The notes under the pieces were generated by a model, which ran no database searches, was not told the origin of the DNA, and worked only from the letters and a program-made list of their open reading frames with translations. The position numbers and the translations under genes are program-made. A stretch of DNA of 30,171 nt from Sulfurovum sp. (GTDB lineage Bacteria > Campylobacterota > Campylobacteria > Campylobacterales > Sulfurovaceae): contig JADGDL010000012.1 of assembly GCA_016744875.1 (NCBI GenBank), positions 27,483 to 57,653 of the forward strand, given 5' to 3'. Shown piece by piece: positions 15,484 to 24,231 of this stretch. The first letter of the stretch is position 1, and each line of letters starts with the position of its first letter.

Positions 15484-16692
15484 TTATTTTAAATATTCAA
15501 GTTCTAATCGTACTTGATCTTCATACGTTTCACGCTGACGTATAAGTCTATCTTCTCCACCTTGAAGTGCTACTTCAGCAGACTTCCCACGTGTGTTGTA
15601 ATTACTTGCCATCGTAAATCCATATGCTCCTGCTGAATGTACCACTATAAGGTCATTATGTTTTAAAGGGGGCAGTGGTATATTCTTACCAAAAAAGTCT
15701 CCACTTTCGCACACAGGACCTACTACGTCTGCTTCTGTTTTTTCACCTTCTACATGTACTGCTTCTATCTTATGGTATGCATTGTAAAGACTTGGTCTAA
15801 GCAGGTCATTCATTCCCCCATCAACGATCACAAAACGTTTTCCATCATTGACTTTTTCATACAATACTTTTGTGAAGAATGCTCCGGCATTGGCAACCAT
15901 ATAACGACCCGGTTCACATAAGAGTGTAACATCCAATCCTTTTGTAGCATCAAATATTGCCTGTGTATATGCCTCTGCTGCAATAGTCACTTCATCGTCA
16001 TACACTACACCGATGCCTCCACCCACATCAAAGAACTTAATATCGATCTTGATCGCTTTGAGTGAACGTACAAGGTCTGCTACAATTTGTGCTGATTCTT
16101 TGATAGGAGAAAGCTTTGTTAATTGTGAACCGATGTGAAAGTGAATACCTATGGGATTGAGGTGTTCTGATTTGTTTGCATAAATATACATACGTTTTGC
16201 CATATCTATCTCTACACCAAACTTATTTTCATGCAAACCTGTTGAGATGTATGGGTGTGTTTGCGGATCAATATTTGGATTTACTCTGATAGAGATACGT
16301 GCTTCTTTATCAAGCTCTTGGGCTATCATCTCAACACGTTTCATCTCTGCTTCAGATTCAAGATTGAGGAGGAGAATATCATACTCCAGTGCTGCTCTTA
16401 TCTCATCATCACGTTTACCTACACCAGAAAAAATAATCTTATATTTATCTACACCGGCCGTAAGTGCTCTGTTTACTTCACCTATACTCACACAGTCAGC
16501 CCCAGCTCCTAGCTTTGCCAAGTGTGCGACCACAGAGAGATTTGAGTTTGCTTTAACAGCATAATTTATAAGAGATTTTTTACCTGCGAAAGCATCTTTT
16601 AATGTTGTGTATCTATTTTCTATATAATCAAAATCATAAATGTACAATGGCGTACCATACTTACCAGCCAGTGCTTTATAATCAATATTCAT
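15484..16692 (-). CDS. lysA: diaminopimelate decarboxylase
   Basis: PLP enzyme of the alanine-racemase fold; last step of lysine synthesis. The product is 402 residues from the ATG at 16692. An in-frame ATG at 16713 adds seven residues but has no ribosome-binding site, while AGGAA sits eight bases before the chosen ATG. Seen: YGTPLYIYDFDYIENRY at the N-terminus, the PLP lysine K47 in YAVKANSN, HFHIGSQ, the glycine-rich FDVGGGIG phosphate loop, CEPGRYMVANAG, and the active-site CESGDFFG near the C-terminus. It follows the LptG-like gene by 85 bases, which include a stem-loop. Confidence 0.96.
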   Translation of the reverse strand: MNIDYKALAGKYGTPLYIYDFDYIENRYTTLKDAFAGKKSLINYAVKANSNLSVVAHLAKLGAGADCVSIGEVNRALTAGVDKYKIIFSGVGKRDDEIRAALEYDILLLNLESEAEMKRVEMIAQELDKEARISIRVNPNIDPQTHPYISTGLHENKFGVEIDMAKRMYIYANKSEHLNPIGIHFHIGSQLTKLSPIKESAQIVADLVRSLKAIKIDIKFFDVGGGIGVVYDDEVTIAAEAYTQAIFDATKGLDVTLLCEPGRYMVANAGAFFTKVLYEKVNDGKRFVIVDGGMNDLLRPSLYNAYHKIEAVHVEGEKTEADVVGPVCESGDFFGKNIPLPPLKHNDLIVVHSAGAYGFTMASNYNTRGKSAEVALQGGEDRLIRQRETYEDQVRLELEYLK

Positions 16693-16735
16693 CTCTACTA
16701 TTCCTAAGTTCATCCAAAATGGACGCTATTTTAGG

Positions 16736-16756
16736 GTGATTTTATCCAAAAATCAC
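16736..16756 (-). other. 8-bp stem-loop upstream of lysA
   Basis: The arms GTGATTTT and AAAATCAC enclose a 5-base loop between the LptG-like gene and lysA. There is no strong T-run after it on the minus strand. It may be a weak internal terminator or an mRNA processing structure. Confidence 0.35.
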
Positions 16757-16777
16757 TAAAAAACCGATGTTTGCTAG

Positions 16778-17860
16778 TTAAGCTATCGATTTTTCATCCG
16801 TAAAGTAGACATATACTGCATAGATCCATAAGAGTGTTATAGGTACGATGGTTGTAAATTCAGGGATCAAGACACCATTGGAACCCATCTGTCCAAGTCC
16901 AAAAAGTATGCCCCATATCACAAAAGTAGCACCTAAAGAGAGGGCTACCACCCCACCAAAATTCATCATCCTGGCATGAAAAGGAAGCTTAAAGAACAAG
17001 ATCAATATCATAGAGAGAGCAAAAAGTGGTACAAAAACCTTGTCATACATTACTGCTCTAACCTTATCTGAATTCAAGTGCTGTTTTTGTAGTAGTTTCC
17101 AAGTGTTATAAGCATCAACAATATTTAACGATTTACCTTCATATAGGGACTCAATAATCTTAGGTTTATACCCTTCTAAGGTCTCTATACTCTCCTTGTA
17201 TTCGATTTTATACTTTTGCAACTCACCATTCTCATATATGTGTGTCTTAACTGTGGCATCCCTGGCAGTCCATTTTTCACCATCAAATGTAGCAAGGGGC
17301 GAATGGATGGTATATTTTACCTGATACCCTTCTACTTTAAATATCGTTATATCTTCTATCTCTTTGGCTACCGGGTCAAGCGTATTGATATACACAAAGG
17401 TATCATTGTATTTGAAAAAAAGCTCATTGAGATCATATGCGGTAAGTTCATTTTTAAGAAGAGATGTTGCCTTATCTTTGGCATAGGCAAATTCCGTTGT
17501 ATTGAGTCCCAAGAACACAATATAGACTAAAGATGCGATGAAAAACAACGGCGCGAAAAGTCTTTTTTTGTTATACCCAAAAGCATGGAATGCTCCCATA
17601 GTATTACTCTTGACCAATGAAAGTTTGGTCATGATGAGTGCAAAAACGATAGCAAGGGGGTATAACATCCCTAACGCTTCCTGCCACATATAAAAGATAT
17701 AAAGTATTTTATAATTTGAAGCAACATCAAGGTCTTGAATATGCTGGAAGTAATCGATCGCAGCAAAGGCAAACGAGATACCAAAGAGGATCGACAAAAG
17801 GTTTTTAATGTAATGTCCTGCCATATATCTAAAGTGCAAAGAAGGATTTAAAAGACTCAT
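16778..17860 (-). CDS. LptF/LptG-family permease (lipopolysaccharide export)
   Basis: Inner-membrane permease of the YjgP/YjgQ family, 360 residues. The architecture is that of LptF/LptG: an N-terminal helix group (about 17-35, 52-78, 100-118), a periplasmic beta-rich domain (about 125-270), and three C-terminal helices (about 274-292, 299-320, 328-350). Conserved features include DYFQHIQD near 41-48 and the RYMAGHYIKNLL start. It works with LptB, LptC and an LptF partner to extract LPS. The LptG rather than LptF assignment comes mainly from position (in C. jejuni this place is held by a YjgP/YjgQ gene). Its ATG overlaps the pth stop by four bases. Confidence 0.85.
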   Translation of the reverse strand: MSLLNPSLHFRYMAGHYIKNLLSILFGISFAFAAIDYFQHIQDLDVASNYKILYIFYMWQEALGMLYPLAIVFALIMTKLSLVKSNTMGAFHAFGYNKKRLFAPLFFIASLVYIVFLGLNTTEFAYAKDKATSLLKNELTAYDLNELFFKYNDTFVYINTLDPVAKEIEDITIFKVEGYQVKYTIHSPLATFDGEKWTARDATVKTHIYENGELQKYKIEYKESIETLEGYKPKIIESLYEGKSLNIVDAYNTWKLLQKQHLNSDKVRAVMYDKVFVPLFALSMILILFFKLPFHARMMNFGGVVALSLGATFVIWGILFGLGQMGSNGVLIPEFTTIVPITLLWIYAVYVYFTDEKSIA

Positions 17861-18429
17861 ACACCCAGTCCTTCAATGGATTTCAAACTATATTTTGATT
17901 TTACTTCATTCAACTCTTGGGTAAGCAACATTTCACAGGCTTTTGAAACATGTGAAATCAGATTATTCAGCTCTACACGCTCTTCTAAGGTAAAATCATG
18001 CAAAACATAGTCTGCCACCTGTGATTTATGTTCAGGTTTTCCTACACCCACACGTACACGTATATACTCTTTGGTAAGATGGGAATCAATGGATCTAAGC
18101 CCATTGTGCCCACCATGTCCACCACCTTTTTTAAAACGTACTGCACCAAAAGGTAAGTCTATGTCATCATGTATCACGATCACATCTTCAAGTTCTACTT
18201 TGAAAAAATGTTGTACAGGCTGCACGCTTTTACCCGATAGATTCATAAATGTGGTAGGTTTTAAAAAAAGTGTATTGGAAGTGCGGTAAAGTTTACCGTG
18301 AAAAGAAGTTTTGGAGATGTCTCTAGCCTTAAGATCATCAACAAGTTTGTCGATGATCTTAAAACCGATATTATGACGTGTCTCTTCGTACTGTGATCCC
18401 GGGTTACCTAGACCTACGAATAATACCAT
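17857..18429 (-). CDS. pth: peptidyl-tRNA hydrolase
   Basis: Releases tRNA from peptidyl-tRNA that has dropped off ribosomes. The product is 190 residues, a normal length. Seen: the N-terminal FVGLGNPGSQYEETRHNIGF with the catalytic histidine H19, FLKPTTFMNLSG with N63, HDDIDLPFG (87-95) with the activating aspartate, and GGHGGHNGLRSI. The start has GGAGTC upstream. It is co-transcribed after rplY, with repeat copy C (inverted) filling the 103-base gap, and overlaps the next gene by four bases. Confidence 0.97.
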   Translation of the reverse strand: MVLFVGLGNPGSQYEETRHNIGFKIIDKLVDDLKARDISKTSFHGKLYRTSNTLFLKPTTFMNLSGKSVQPVQHFFKVELEDVIVIHDDIDLPFGAVRFKKGGGHGGHNGLRSIDSHLTKEYIRVRVGVGKPEHKSQVADYVLHDFTLEERVELNNLISHVSKACEMLLTQELNEVKSKYSLKSIEGLGV

Positions 18430-18443
18430 AATAGACTCCTTAA

Positions 18444-18522
18444 AAGTGACAAGTCACTTGAGCCCTCTGCTAAAGAGAACACAGCGTTAGCGTAGCACAT
18501 GGAGCTTTGCTTTATGTGCGTT
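18444..18522 (+). repeat. dispersed three-hairpin element, copy C (opposite strand)
   Basis: About 70 percent identical by eye to the reverse complement of copy B. On the plus strand: hairpin 1 AAGTGA-CAAG-TCACTT (18444-18459), hairpin 2 CTCT-GCTAA-AGAG (18465-18477), and hairpin 3 at 18496-18518, a 10-bp stem with TTT loop and two G.T pairs. It lies between rplY and pth and is antisense to their transcript, unlike the other copies, which are on the sense strand of their neighbours. Confidence 0.8.
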
Positions 18523-18532
18523 CTAATTAATG

Positions 18533-19069
18533 TTATTTAGCTTGAATTACACCACAGACAGCAACATTAGCTCCATCCATAAATTTACAATTAGCAGGTG
18601 CTTCGATATCTCTTACAAGAATTGAGTCACTTCTTTCAAGTGGTTCAACATTAAGATCAAAGTTAAGAGGCATATCTTCAATAGCACCTCTTACTTTTAA
18701 TCTCTTTTTAGACATAACAAGTACACCTTTATTTTTAAGACCAACTGGTGTTCCATGAGTGATTACAGGAACAAGGTAGTTTGTTACTTGACCTGGTACA
18801 GTAACTCTAAGATCAACATGTTTAACATCACCATTAACTGGGTGTAGTTGATACTCTTGGATCACTACATTTAATTCATTTTCACCCACTTTAACTGCGA
18901 ATGCTAGGTTCTCCTTATTTCTCACTGCTCTTACAAATTCACCACGTTTAAACGCAGCTTGAATGTTCTCTACACCATTGGCATAAAGGTTTGCAGTCAG
19001 ATAACCATCTCTTCTAAGCTGTTTTGCTGTACGCTTACCGATACTCTCTCTAACGATACCTTCTAACAT
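18533..19069 (-). CDS. rplY: 50S ribosomal protein L25, long (CTC/TL5) form
   Basis: 5S rRNA-binding ribosomal protein, 178 residues. It is the two-domain CTC type rather than the short E. coli form. The N-terminal domain (about 1-90) has GKRTAKQLRRDGYLTANLY and ends VVIQEYQLHPVNGDVKHVDL. The C-terminal beta domain (about 90-178) has VPVITHGTPVGLKNKGVL and the family end VCGVIQ. It starts with AAAGGACAG upstream. A TATAAT box and a hairpin leader precede it, so it heads the rplY-to-dxs operon. Confidence 0.96.
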   Translation of the reverse strand: MLEGIVRESIGKRTAKQLRRDGYLTANLYANGVENIQAAFKRGEFVRAVRNKENLAFAVKVGENELNVVIQEYQLHPVNGDVKHVDLRVTVPGQVTNYLVPVITHGTPVGLKNKGVLVMSKKRLKVRGAIEDMPLNFDLNVEPLERSDSILVRDIEAPANCKFMDGANVAVCGVIQAK

Positions 19070-19095
19070 TTCTGTCCTTTAGTTACATAAATATT

Positions 19096-19114
19096 TTTCT
19101 ACGAATTGTAGAAA
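19096..19114 (-). other. hairpin in the rplY 5' leader
   Basis: The arms TTTCTAC and GTAGAAA enclose a 5-base loop. It lies a few bases after the start point predicted from the -10 box at 19124-19129, so the rplY mRNA would begin with this hairpin. It could protect the 5' end or be a site for autoregulation by L25; both are inference. Confidence 0.4.
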
Positions 19115-19123
19115 TAGACGCGA

Positions 19124-19129
19124 ATTATA
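19124..19129 (-). promoter_or_regulatory. -10 box of the rplY-to-dxs operon
   Basis: Perfect TATAAT on the minus strand (context GGTATAATTCGCG), predicting a leader of about 47 bases. It lies in the 82-base gap after pilT, where I see no strong terminator, so readthrough may add to it. Confidence 0.6.
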
Positions 19130-19151
19130 CCGAAATTAAATTAAGTGTGAT

Positions 19152-20294
19152 TTAATCTTCTTCTTCATCTTTAAATGCAAAGACATCTAGCTCTTTTTCA
19201 TCTGCATCTTCATCCACAAGTGCTCCTTTACCGACACCTTGCATTTTAAGCTTCATATCTGCAGGATTCGTTGCGTATTCAAGAGCGATCTCATTGGTGA
19301 TCTCTCCATTACGGACAAGGTCTAAAAGTGCCTGGTCAAAGGTCTGCGTACCATAAATCTCTTTACCTTCAAAAAGGGCATCAGGTATTTCATTATCCCG
19401 ATTTTCAGCGATAAGCTGTTCAATTCTCGCTGTCTTTTTAAGTATTTCAATGCCTGCAACCCTTCCGCCTTTTTTGGTTGGGATCAATCTTTGAGAAATG
19501 ACCCCTTCAAGGACGGATGCCAATGACATACGTATACGGTTTTGTTCTTCATTTCCAAACATACCAACGATCCTGTCGATGGTCTCTTTGGCGTCCAGTG
19601 TGTGCAGAGTTGAGAAAACCAGGTGACCTGTATTGGCTGCATGCAACGCAATATCTATCGTTTCTAAATCCCTCATTTCCCCAACAAGTATGATGTCAGG
19701 GTCCTCTCTCAGTGCTGCTCTCAATGCATCAGAAAAAGAGTGGGCATCCTGACCTATCCCTCTTTGGTTTATAAGACAACCTCTATCCTTATGGACAAAT
19801 TCTATAGGATCTTCAACGGTGATAATATGCTTTTTAGTCTCTCGATTTATTTTATCAAGTATCGCTGCCAAAGTAGTAGATTTACCTGAACCTGTGACAC
19901 CTGTCACCAAGACAAGTCCTCTTTGGATCTCTGTAAACGTTTTAATAACTGGTGGTAAATTCAAGTCATCTAAAGACATTATCTCTACAGGAATGATACG
20001 CAGTACAGCACTCAAACCATCCATCTGATAGAAAAAATTCACACGAAATCTATTTTCACTTCCCAAAACATAAGAGAAGTCCAGGCTTCTATCTGTTAAA
20101 AGTTTTTCATACTGCTCTGCTGACATTATCTCTTGTGCCAGTTTATCCATCATCTCAGCACTTACAGTATCTTTACCCAATACTTTTAAAACACCATGTA
20201 TACGTACACGCACTTGAGAACCTGATTTTAAATGAAGGTCACTCCCTTGGTTGCTTATCATGGTTCTTAGATATAACTTGAGTTTTTCTTCCAT
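19152..20294 (-). CDS. type IV pilus retraction ATPase, PilT/PilU family
   Basis: Hexameric cytoplasmic ATPase of the PilT/PilU branch of secretion ATPases, 380 residues. Seen: N-terminal SDLHLKSGSQVRVRI, Walker A GVTGSGKST (about 132-140), the Asp box VEDPIEFVH, Walker B DIILVGEMRDLETID (about 200-214), and the His box TGHLVFSTLHT. The PilT AIRNLIREGK motif is not kept; the C-terminal half (EILKKTARIEQLI, then YGTQTFDQALLDL) reads more like PilU. An acidic tail ends the protein. A GTG lies three bases before the chosen ATG, but the ATG is better placed behind AGAGGAT. No other pilus gene is near; it follows tal by 19 bases. Confidence 0.9.
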   Translation of the reverse strand: MEEKLKLYLRTMISNQGSDLHLKSGSQVRVRIHGVLKVLGKDTVSAEMMDKLAQEIMSAEQYEKLLTDRSLDFSYVLGSENRFRVNFFYQMDGLSAVLRIIPVEIMSLDDLNLPPVIKTFTEIQRGLVLVTGVTGSGKSTTLAAILDKINRETKKHIITVEDPIEFVHKDRGCLINQRGIGQDAHSFSDALRAALREDPDIILVGEMRDLETIDIALHAANTGHLVFSTLHTLDAKETIDRIVGMFGNEEQNRIRMSLASVLEGVISQRLIPTKKGGRVAGIEILKKTARIEQLIAENRDNEIPDALFEGKEIYGTQTFDQALLDLVRNGEITNEIALEYATNPADMKLKMQGVGKGALVDEDADEKELDVFAFKDEEED

Positions 20295-20313
20295 CACAGA
20301 TCCTCTGTAGTAT

Positions 20314-21309
20314 TTAGTTTAATGTATCAAGCATCTCTTGAAATGCCTTTTCAAAGGCTTCTAAGCCATCTTTTAAAAGTTGCGTATAGACTTCGTCCAT
20401 ATCAAAACCGTTATCATCTAATTTCGTAAAATAGCCATTGATCTCACTCTCTTCTATAGGGAGTTTGGCTGCAGGGGCTTCTTTAGAGATATAAGACTCT
20501 ATCGTTGCTAAAGGCGCAGTATTGACTGCGTGTGGTGCAAGTAATTCTTTCATATAATAAGCTGCATCCAAGTCATCACCTTTTACGCCTGTACTTGCAA
20601 AAAGTGTACGTATTGATGGAGTATTATTTGCCTCTATAAGATTATAGATCTTTGCAGCATTGTAAATACCTGTTTTGGCAACATTTAAACCTTCTTTTTC
20701 CAGATCAGCATCTAACAACCTGTCAAAACGGCTTACAAATATAGAGATGACTCCTTCACAACGTCCACCGCCACTGGCCTCAAATCCATCCATACCTTTT
20801 TTCATCGCTTTTAAACATTTTTGTGCCTGTTTAGGAGAAAAGATCAGTGTAGCATTGACTGAAATACCATTACATAAAAGTTCTGTCATAGCATCATAAC
20901 CCGCTTCTGTTGCAGGTACTTTTACCATGACATTGGGTTCACCGATAGCAGCAAAAAGCCGTTTACCTTCATCTATCGTTCCCTGTGTATCTTTAGATAA
21001 AAAAGGATCCACTTCAATGGAGATATACCCGTCATTCCCCACATCATATGAATCACGTAATGCTTGTGCTGCTGTACGTATATCTTCTATGGCCAAAGCT
21101 TCGTATTTCTCTTTTGCAGGTTTTCCCTCAAGGCTTTTTAGTTGCTCAGTATAAGCAGGAGAAGTGGTAATAGATGAAGCAAAGATCGAAGGGTTTGAGG
21201 TTGCACCATTAATAATACCTTTTTCGATCAATGAGCCAAACTCATTTTTCAGATAGTCTCTCTCTACAAAATCCAGCCATAAAGAGAACCCTATATCTCT
21301 ATTTACCAT
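20314..21309 (-). CDS. tal: transaldolase
   Basis: Transfers dihydroxyacetone units between sugar phosphates in the non-oxidative pentose phosphate pathway. The product is 331 residues from the ATG at 21309. An ATG six bases upstream is also in frame but sits only one base after GGGAG, while the chosen one is seven bases after it. Seen: GATSNPSIFASSI near 35-47, the Schiff-base lysine K130 in PNVMVKVPATEAG, GISVNATLIFSP, and VSIFVSRFDRLLD-type sequence. The gene begins inside the end of aat (overlap 11 bases), so the two are translationally coupled. Confidence 0.95.
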   Translation of the reverse strand: MVNRDIGFSLWLDFVERDYLKNEFGSLIEKGIINGATSNPSIFASSITTSPAYTEQLKSLEGKPAKEKYEALAIEDIRTAAQALRDSYDVGNDGYISIEVDPFLSKDTQGTIDEGKRLFAAIGEPNVMVKVPATEAGYDAMTELLCNGISVNATLIFSPKQAQKCLKAMKKGMDGFEASGGGRCEGVISIFVSRFDRLLDADLEKEGLNVAKTGIYNAAKIYNLIEANNTPSIRTLFASTGVKGDDLDAAYYMKELLAPHAVNTAPLATIESYISKEAPAAKLPIEESEINGYFTKLDDNGFDMDEVYTQLLKDGLEAFEKAFQEMLDTLN

Positions 21310-22036
21310 TATCATACTCCCAAGTAAAATGTTGCCATGAACCTATATCTGAAGGTTTTTCAATGGCTAACTCAAGCAAATCAAGAAATAAATCTCTCTC
21401 AACTACTTCAGCACCCAAACCTATCATATGCTCTGTTTTCATCTGACAATCTATAAAATCATAACCTCTACTGCCTAAAACGTCACTTAGTGCTTTAAAT
21501 GCTACTTTCGATGCATCTGAGACTAAAGAAAATTTCGACTCTCCAAAAAAGGCTTTCCCATATGCCACACCGTAAAGTCCACCTACAAGTTTGCCCTCCT
21601 TGTGTATCTCAACAGAATGTGCAAAACCCTCTTCATGCAATCGTGTATACGCTTCTATCATCTCATCAAGGATCCAGGAAGCTTCCTGCCCATCTCTGTA
21701 TATCGTAGCACAATGTCTGATAACTTCAGAAAAATGTTTATCAAAAGTAACGATAAATTTTCCAGAACGTAACACTCTTGCAAATGATTTTCGTACTTTA
21801 AATTTCTCAGGGAAAAGAAGAAGACGCGGATTGGGTGACCACCAAAGTATAGGATCACCTTTAGTGTACCAGGGGAATATTCCCTTTTTATAGGCTACAA
21901 GAAGCCTGTCTGAAGTGAGATCACCCCCATAGGCAAGTAAACCTTCATCTGAAGCCTGTCTCGGGTCAGGAAATACTGACGATTTTTTGCTTAATGGCGG
22001 TATATAGTAATTATCTTCTTCAGACATGGAGGCCAT
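21299..22036 (-). CDS. aat: leucyl/phenylalanyl-tRNA-protein transferase
   Basis: Adds Leu or Phe to proteins with N-terminal Arg or Lys, creating primary N-degrons for ClpS. The product is 245 residues; the E. coli enzyme is 234. Seen: FPDPRQASDEGLLAYGGDL, the signature FPWYTKGDPILWWSPNPR, and GGLYGVAYGKAFFGESKFS, all core Aat motifs. It starts 5 bases after clpA and directly follows the clpS-clpA pair, so the ligase, the adaptor and the unfoldase of the N-degron pathway are one operon; C. jejuni has the same trio as I recall. Confidence 0.96.
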   Translation of the reverse strand: MASMSEEDNYYIPPLSKKSSVFPDPRQASDEGLLAYGGDLTSDRLLVAYKKGIFPWYTKGDPILWWSPNPRLLLFPEKFKVRKSFARVLRSGKFIVTFDKHFSEVIRHCATIYRDGQEASWILDEMIEAYTRLHEEGFAHSVEIHKEGKLVGGLYGVAYGKAFFGESKFSLVSDASKVAFKALSDVLGSRGYDFIDCQMKTEHMIGLGAEVVERDLFLDLLELAIEKPSDIGSWQHFTWEYDNGK

Positions 22037-22041
22037 GAAGC

Positions 22042-24231
22042 CTATTCAGCCTCAAATGAAAACAATAATTTTTCATTCTTATAATCCACTTTTACAAAAC
22101 CGCCTTTTTTCAACTTTCCAAAAAGTATTTCATCTGTCAATGCTTCTTTTACTTTTTCATCGATCACACGTGCAATATGTCTTGCACCGTAGCGCTCATC
22201 ATAGCCTTCATTTGCAAGGTACTCTTTTGCTTTTTTGTTTACTTTCACTTTCACTTTTTTAGATTCCAAAAGCAGATTTAATTTATCCAGCTCTCTATCC
22301 ACTATGGTCACTAAAGCTTCCAGACCAAGCGCATTGAATTCTATAGTCCCTGAGAGACGGTTTCTAAATTCCGGAGCAAAAAAGGCTTGAAGCGCCTTAT
22401 CTGTCTTCATAGAATTATCTTTGTTGAAGCCCATTACATTGGCTTCTTTTGTACCAATGTTCGAGGTCATGATGAGTATCACATTTTTAAAGTCAGAGAT
22501 CACGCCGTTGTTGTCTGTCAGTTTTGCACCATCCATTACTTGAAGTAAAATATTCATGATATCAGGATGTGCTTTTTCTATCTCATCCAAGAGCAGCACC
22601 GTATGAGGATGTTTTTTGATCATCTCGGTAAGCAATCCGCCTTGTTCATACCCAACATACCCCGGAGGTGCACCCACAAGTCGTGAAATGGTATGCGGTT
22701 CCATATATTCAGACATGTCAAGTCTCTCAAAATTCACATGCATGGTCTCTGCCAACTGCGTAGCCAATGCTGTTTTACCTACACCGGTTGGTCCTACAAA
22801 CAAGAAACTTCCTATGGGTCTGTCACCTGCATTGAGTCCTGCATAAGAGCGTTTGATCGCTGTTGAAATAGCTTTAATGGCTTCATCCTGACCAATGATA
22901 TGAGAAGAGAGGTCTTTTTCTAACGCTTTTAGTTTTCTTGTATCATCTGTACCTATGACTGTTGAAGGAAGTTTCATGATCTTAGCAACAGACTCTTGAA
23001 TGTCTTTGGGTTTGACGGTAACACCCCCTTCACCTCTAAGCATAAAGTGCGCACCCACCTCATCGATGATATCCATCGCCTTATCAGGAAGAAACCTGTC
23101 ATGTAAATACTTTACAGAGAGGTCTATAGCAGAGAGAAGTGCCCCATCAGTGAACTTAATGTTATGATAATCTTCATACTTATGTTGTACACCTTTTAAG
23201 ATGATAAAAGTATCTTCTTTACTTGGTTCTTCCACATCTATCTTCGCAAATCTACGACTCAACGCTTTATCTTTATCAAAAAAGTTCCTAAACTCCTGAT
23301 ACGTAGTTGCACCGATACATTTGAGGTCTCCCCTTGCAAGTGCCGGCTTAAGTAGATTGGAAGCATCCATACTTCCTCCACTTGTAGCTCCCGCTCCAAC
23401 CATCGTATGTATCTCATCGATGAACATTATGGCATCTTTCTGTGCTGTCAGTTCTTTGATGATTCCTTTTAGACGTTTTTCAAAATCACCTCTGTATTTT
23501 GTCCCTGCTACCAAAGCACCCATATCTAAAGCAAATACTTTTGCATTTTTAAGGATATCCGGTACTTCTCCCTCGGAGATCTTAAGTGCCAAGCCTTCAG
23601 CGATGGCAGTTTTACCTACTCCAGGTTCACCTACTAGCAGCGGATTGTTCTTTTTACGACGGCAAAGTGTCTGCATCACACGTTCTATCTCATCCACACG
23701 TCCGACTACAGGATCTATCTTCCCTGTTTTTGCCAGTGCAACGAGTTCCATAGTGAACTGTGCCAAAAGTGACTCTTCTTCTTTTGGTGTTGTCGTCTCG
23801 TTATCTACTTTCTCATAACGGTGAGAGATCACTTCAAGCACATCTACACGTGAAAGCCCTTCTTTTTTCATAAGGTACACAGCGTACGAATGCTCCTGCA
23901 TAAAGATCGCAGCGATCATATCACCTATGCTGGCTTCAGACCTTCCTGCAGAGTGTATGTGTGTCATCATATCATTGATAGCACGAGAGAGCGCTACTGT
24001 TTCAAAAGGTTCTACTGCTTCTTGCAGTGACGGAATTGTTTTTTCTATATGGTTCACTATACCTTTTTCAAGTGCAGTAAGATCTGCATCCAGGAGTGTG
24101 AGTATCTCTCCTCCGGCTGCGGATCTTACTATACATAAAAAGAGATGTTCAACGGTCAGATACTCATGTCTGTTCTCTTTGGCATAGGCTACTGCATTTT
24201 TAAATACATCATTTAGGGCAATACTTATCAT
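22042..24231 (-). CDS. clpA: ATP-dependent Clp protease ATP-binding subunit ClpA
   Basis: Double-ring AAA+ unfoldase that feeds ClpP, 729 residues. Domains: Clp N-domain (about 1-140, which binds ClpS), AAA1 with Walker A GEPGVGKT (201-208) and Walker B MFIDEI (269-274), and AAA2 with Walker A GPTGVGKT (480-487), Walker B LLLDEIE (546-552) and the pore loop GYVGYE (524-529). The ClpP-docking loop is present as MGF (600-602), a variant of the usual IGL/IGF. There is no long middle domain, which separates it from ClpB and ClpC. A strong GAGGAGG ribosome-binding site lies eight bases before the ATG, inside the end of clpS. Confidence 0.97.
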   Translation of the reverse strand: MISIALNDVFKNAVAYAKENRHEYLTVEHLFLCIVRSAAGGEILTLLDADLTALEKGIVNHIEKTIPSLQEAVEPFETVALSRAINDMMTHIHSAGRSEASIGDMIAAIFMQEHSYAVYLMKKEGLSRVDVLEVISHRYEKVDNETTTPKEEESLLAQFTMELVALAKTGKIDPVVGRVDEIERVMQTLCRRKKNNPLLVGEPGVGKTAIAEGLALKISEGEVPDILKNAKVFALDMGALVAGTKYRGDFEKRLKGIIKELTAQKDAIMFIDEIHTMVGAGATSGGSMDASNLLKPALARGDLKCIGATTYQEFRNFFDKDKALSRRFAKIDVEEPSKEDTFIILKGVQHKYEDYHNIKFTDGALLSAIDLSVKYLHDRFLPDKAMDIIDEVGAHFMLRGEGGVTVKPKDIQESVAKIMKLPSTVIGTDDTRKLKALEKDLSSHIIGQDEAIKAISTAIKRSYAGLNAGDRPIGSFLFVGPTGVGKTALATQLAETMHVNFERLDMSEYMEPHTISRLVGAPPGYVGYEQGGLLTEMIKKHPHTVLLLDEIEKAHPDIMNILLQVMDGAKLTDNNGVISDFKNVILIMTSNIGTKEANVMGFNKDNSMKTDKALQAFFAPEFRNRLSGTIEFNALGLEALVTIVDRELDKLNLLLESKKVKVKVNKKAKEYLANEGYDERYGARHIARVIDEKVKEALTDEILFGKLKKGGFVKVDYKNEKLLFSFEAE

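Noticed and set aside
23321..23818. 165-codon plus-strand open frame opposite clpA
   Set aside because: Antisense shadow of the ClpA AAA1 region; the low-complexity Ser/Pro/Ala composition is typical of reverse-frame translation.
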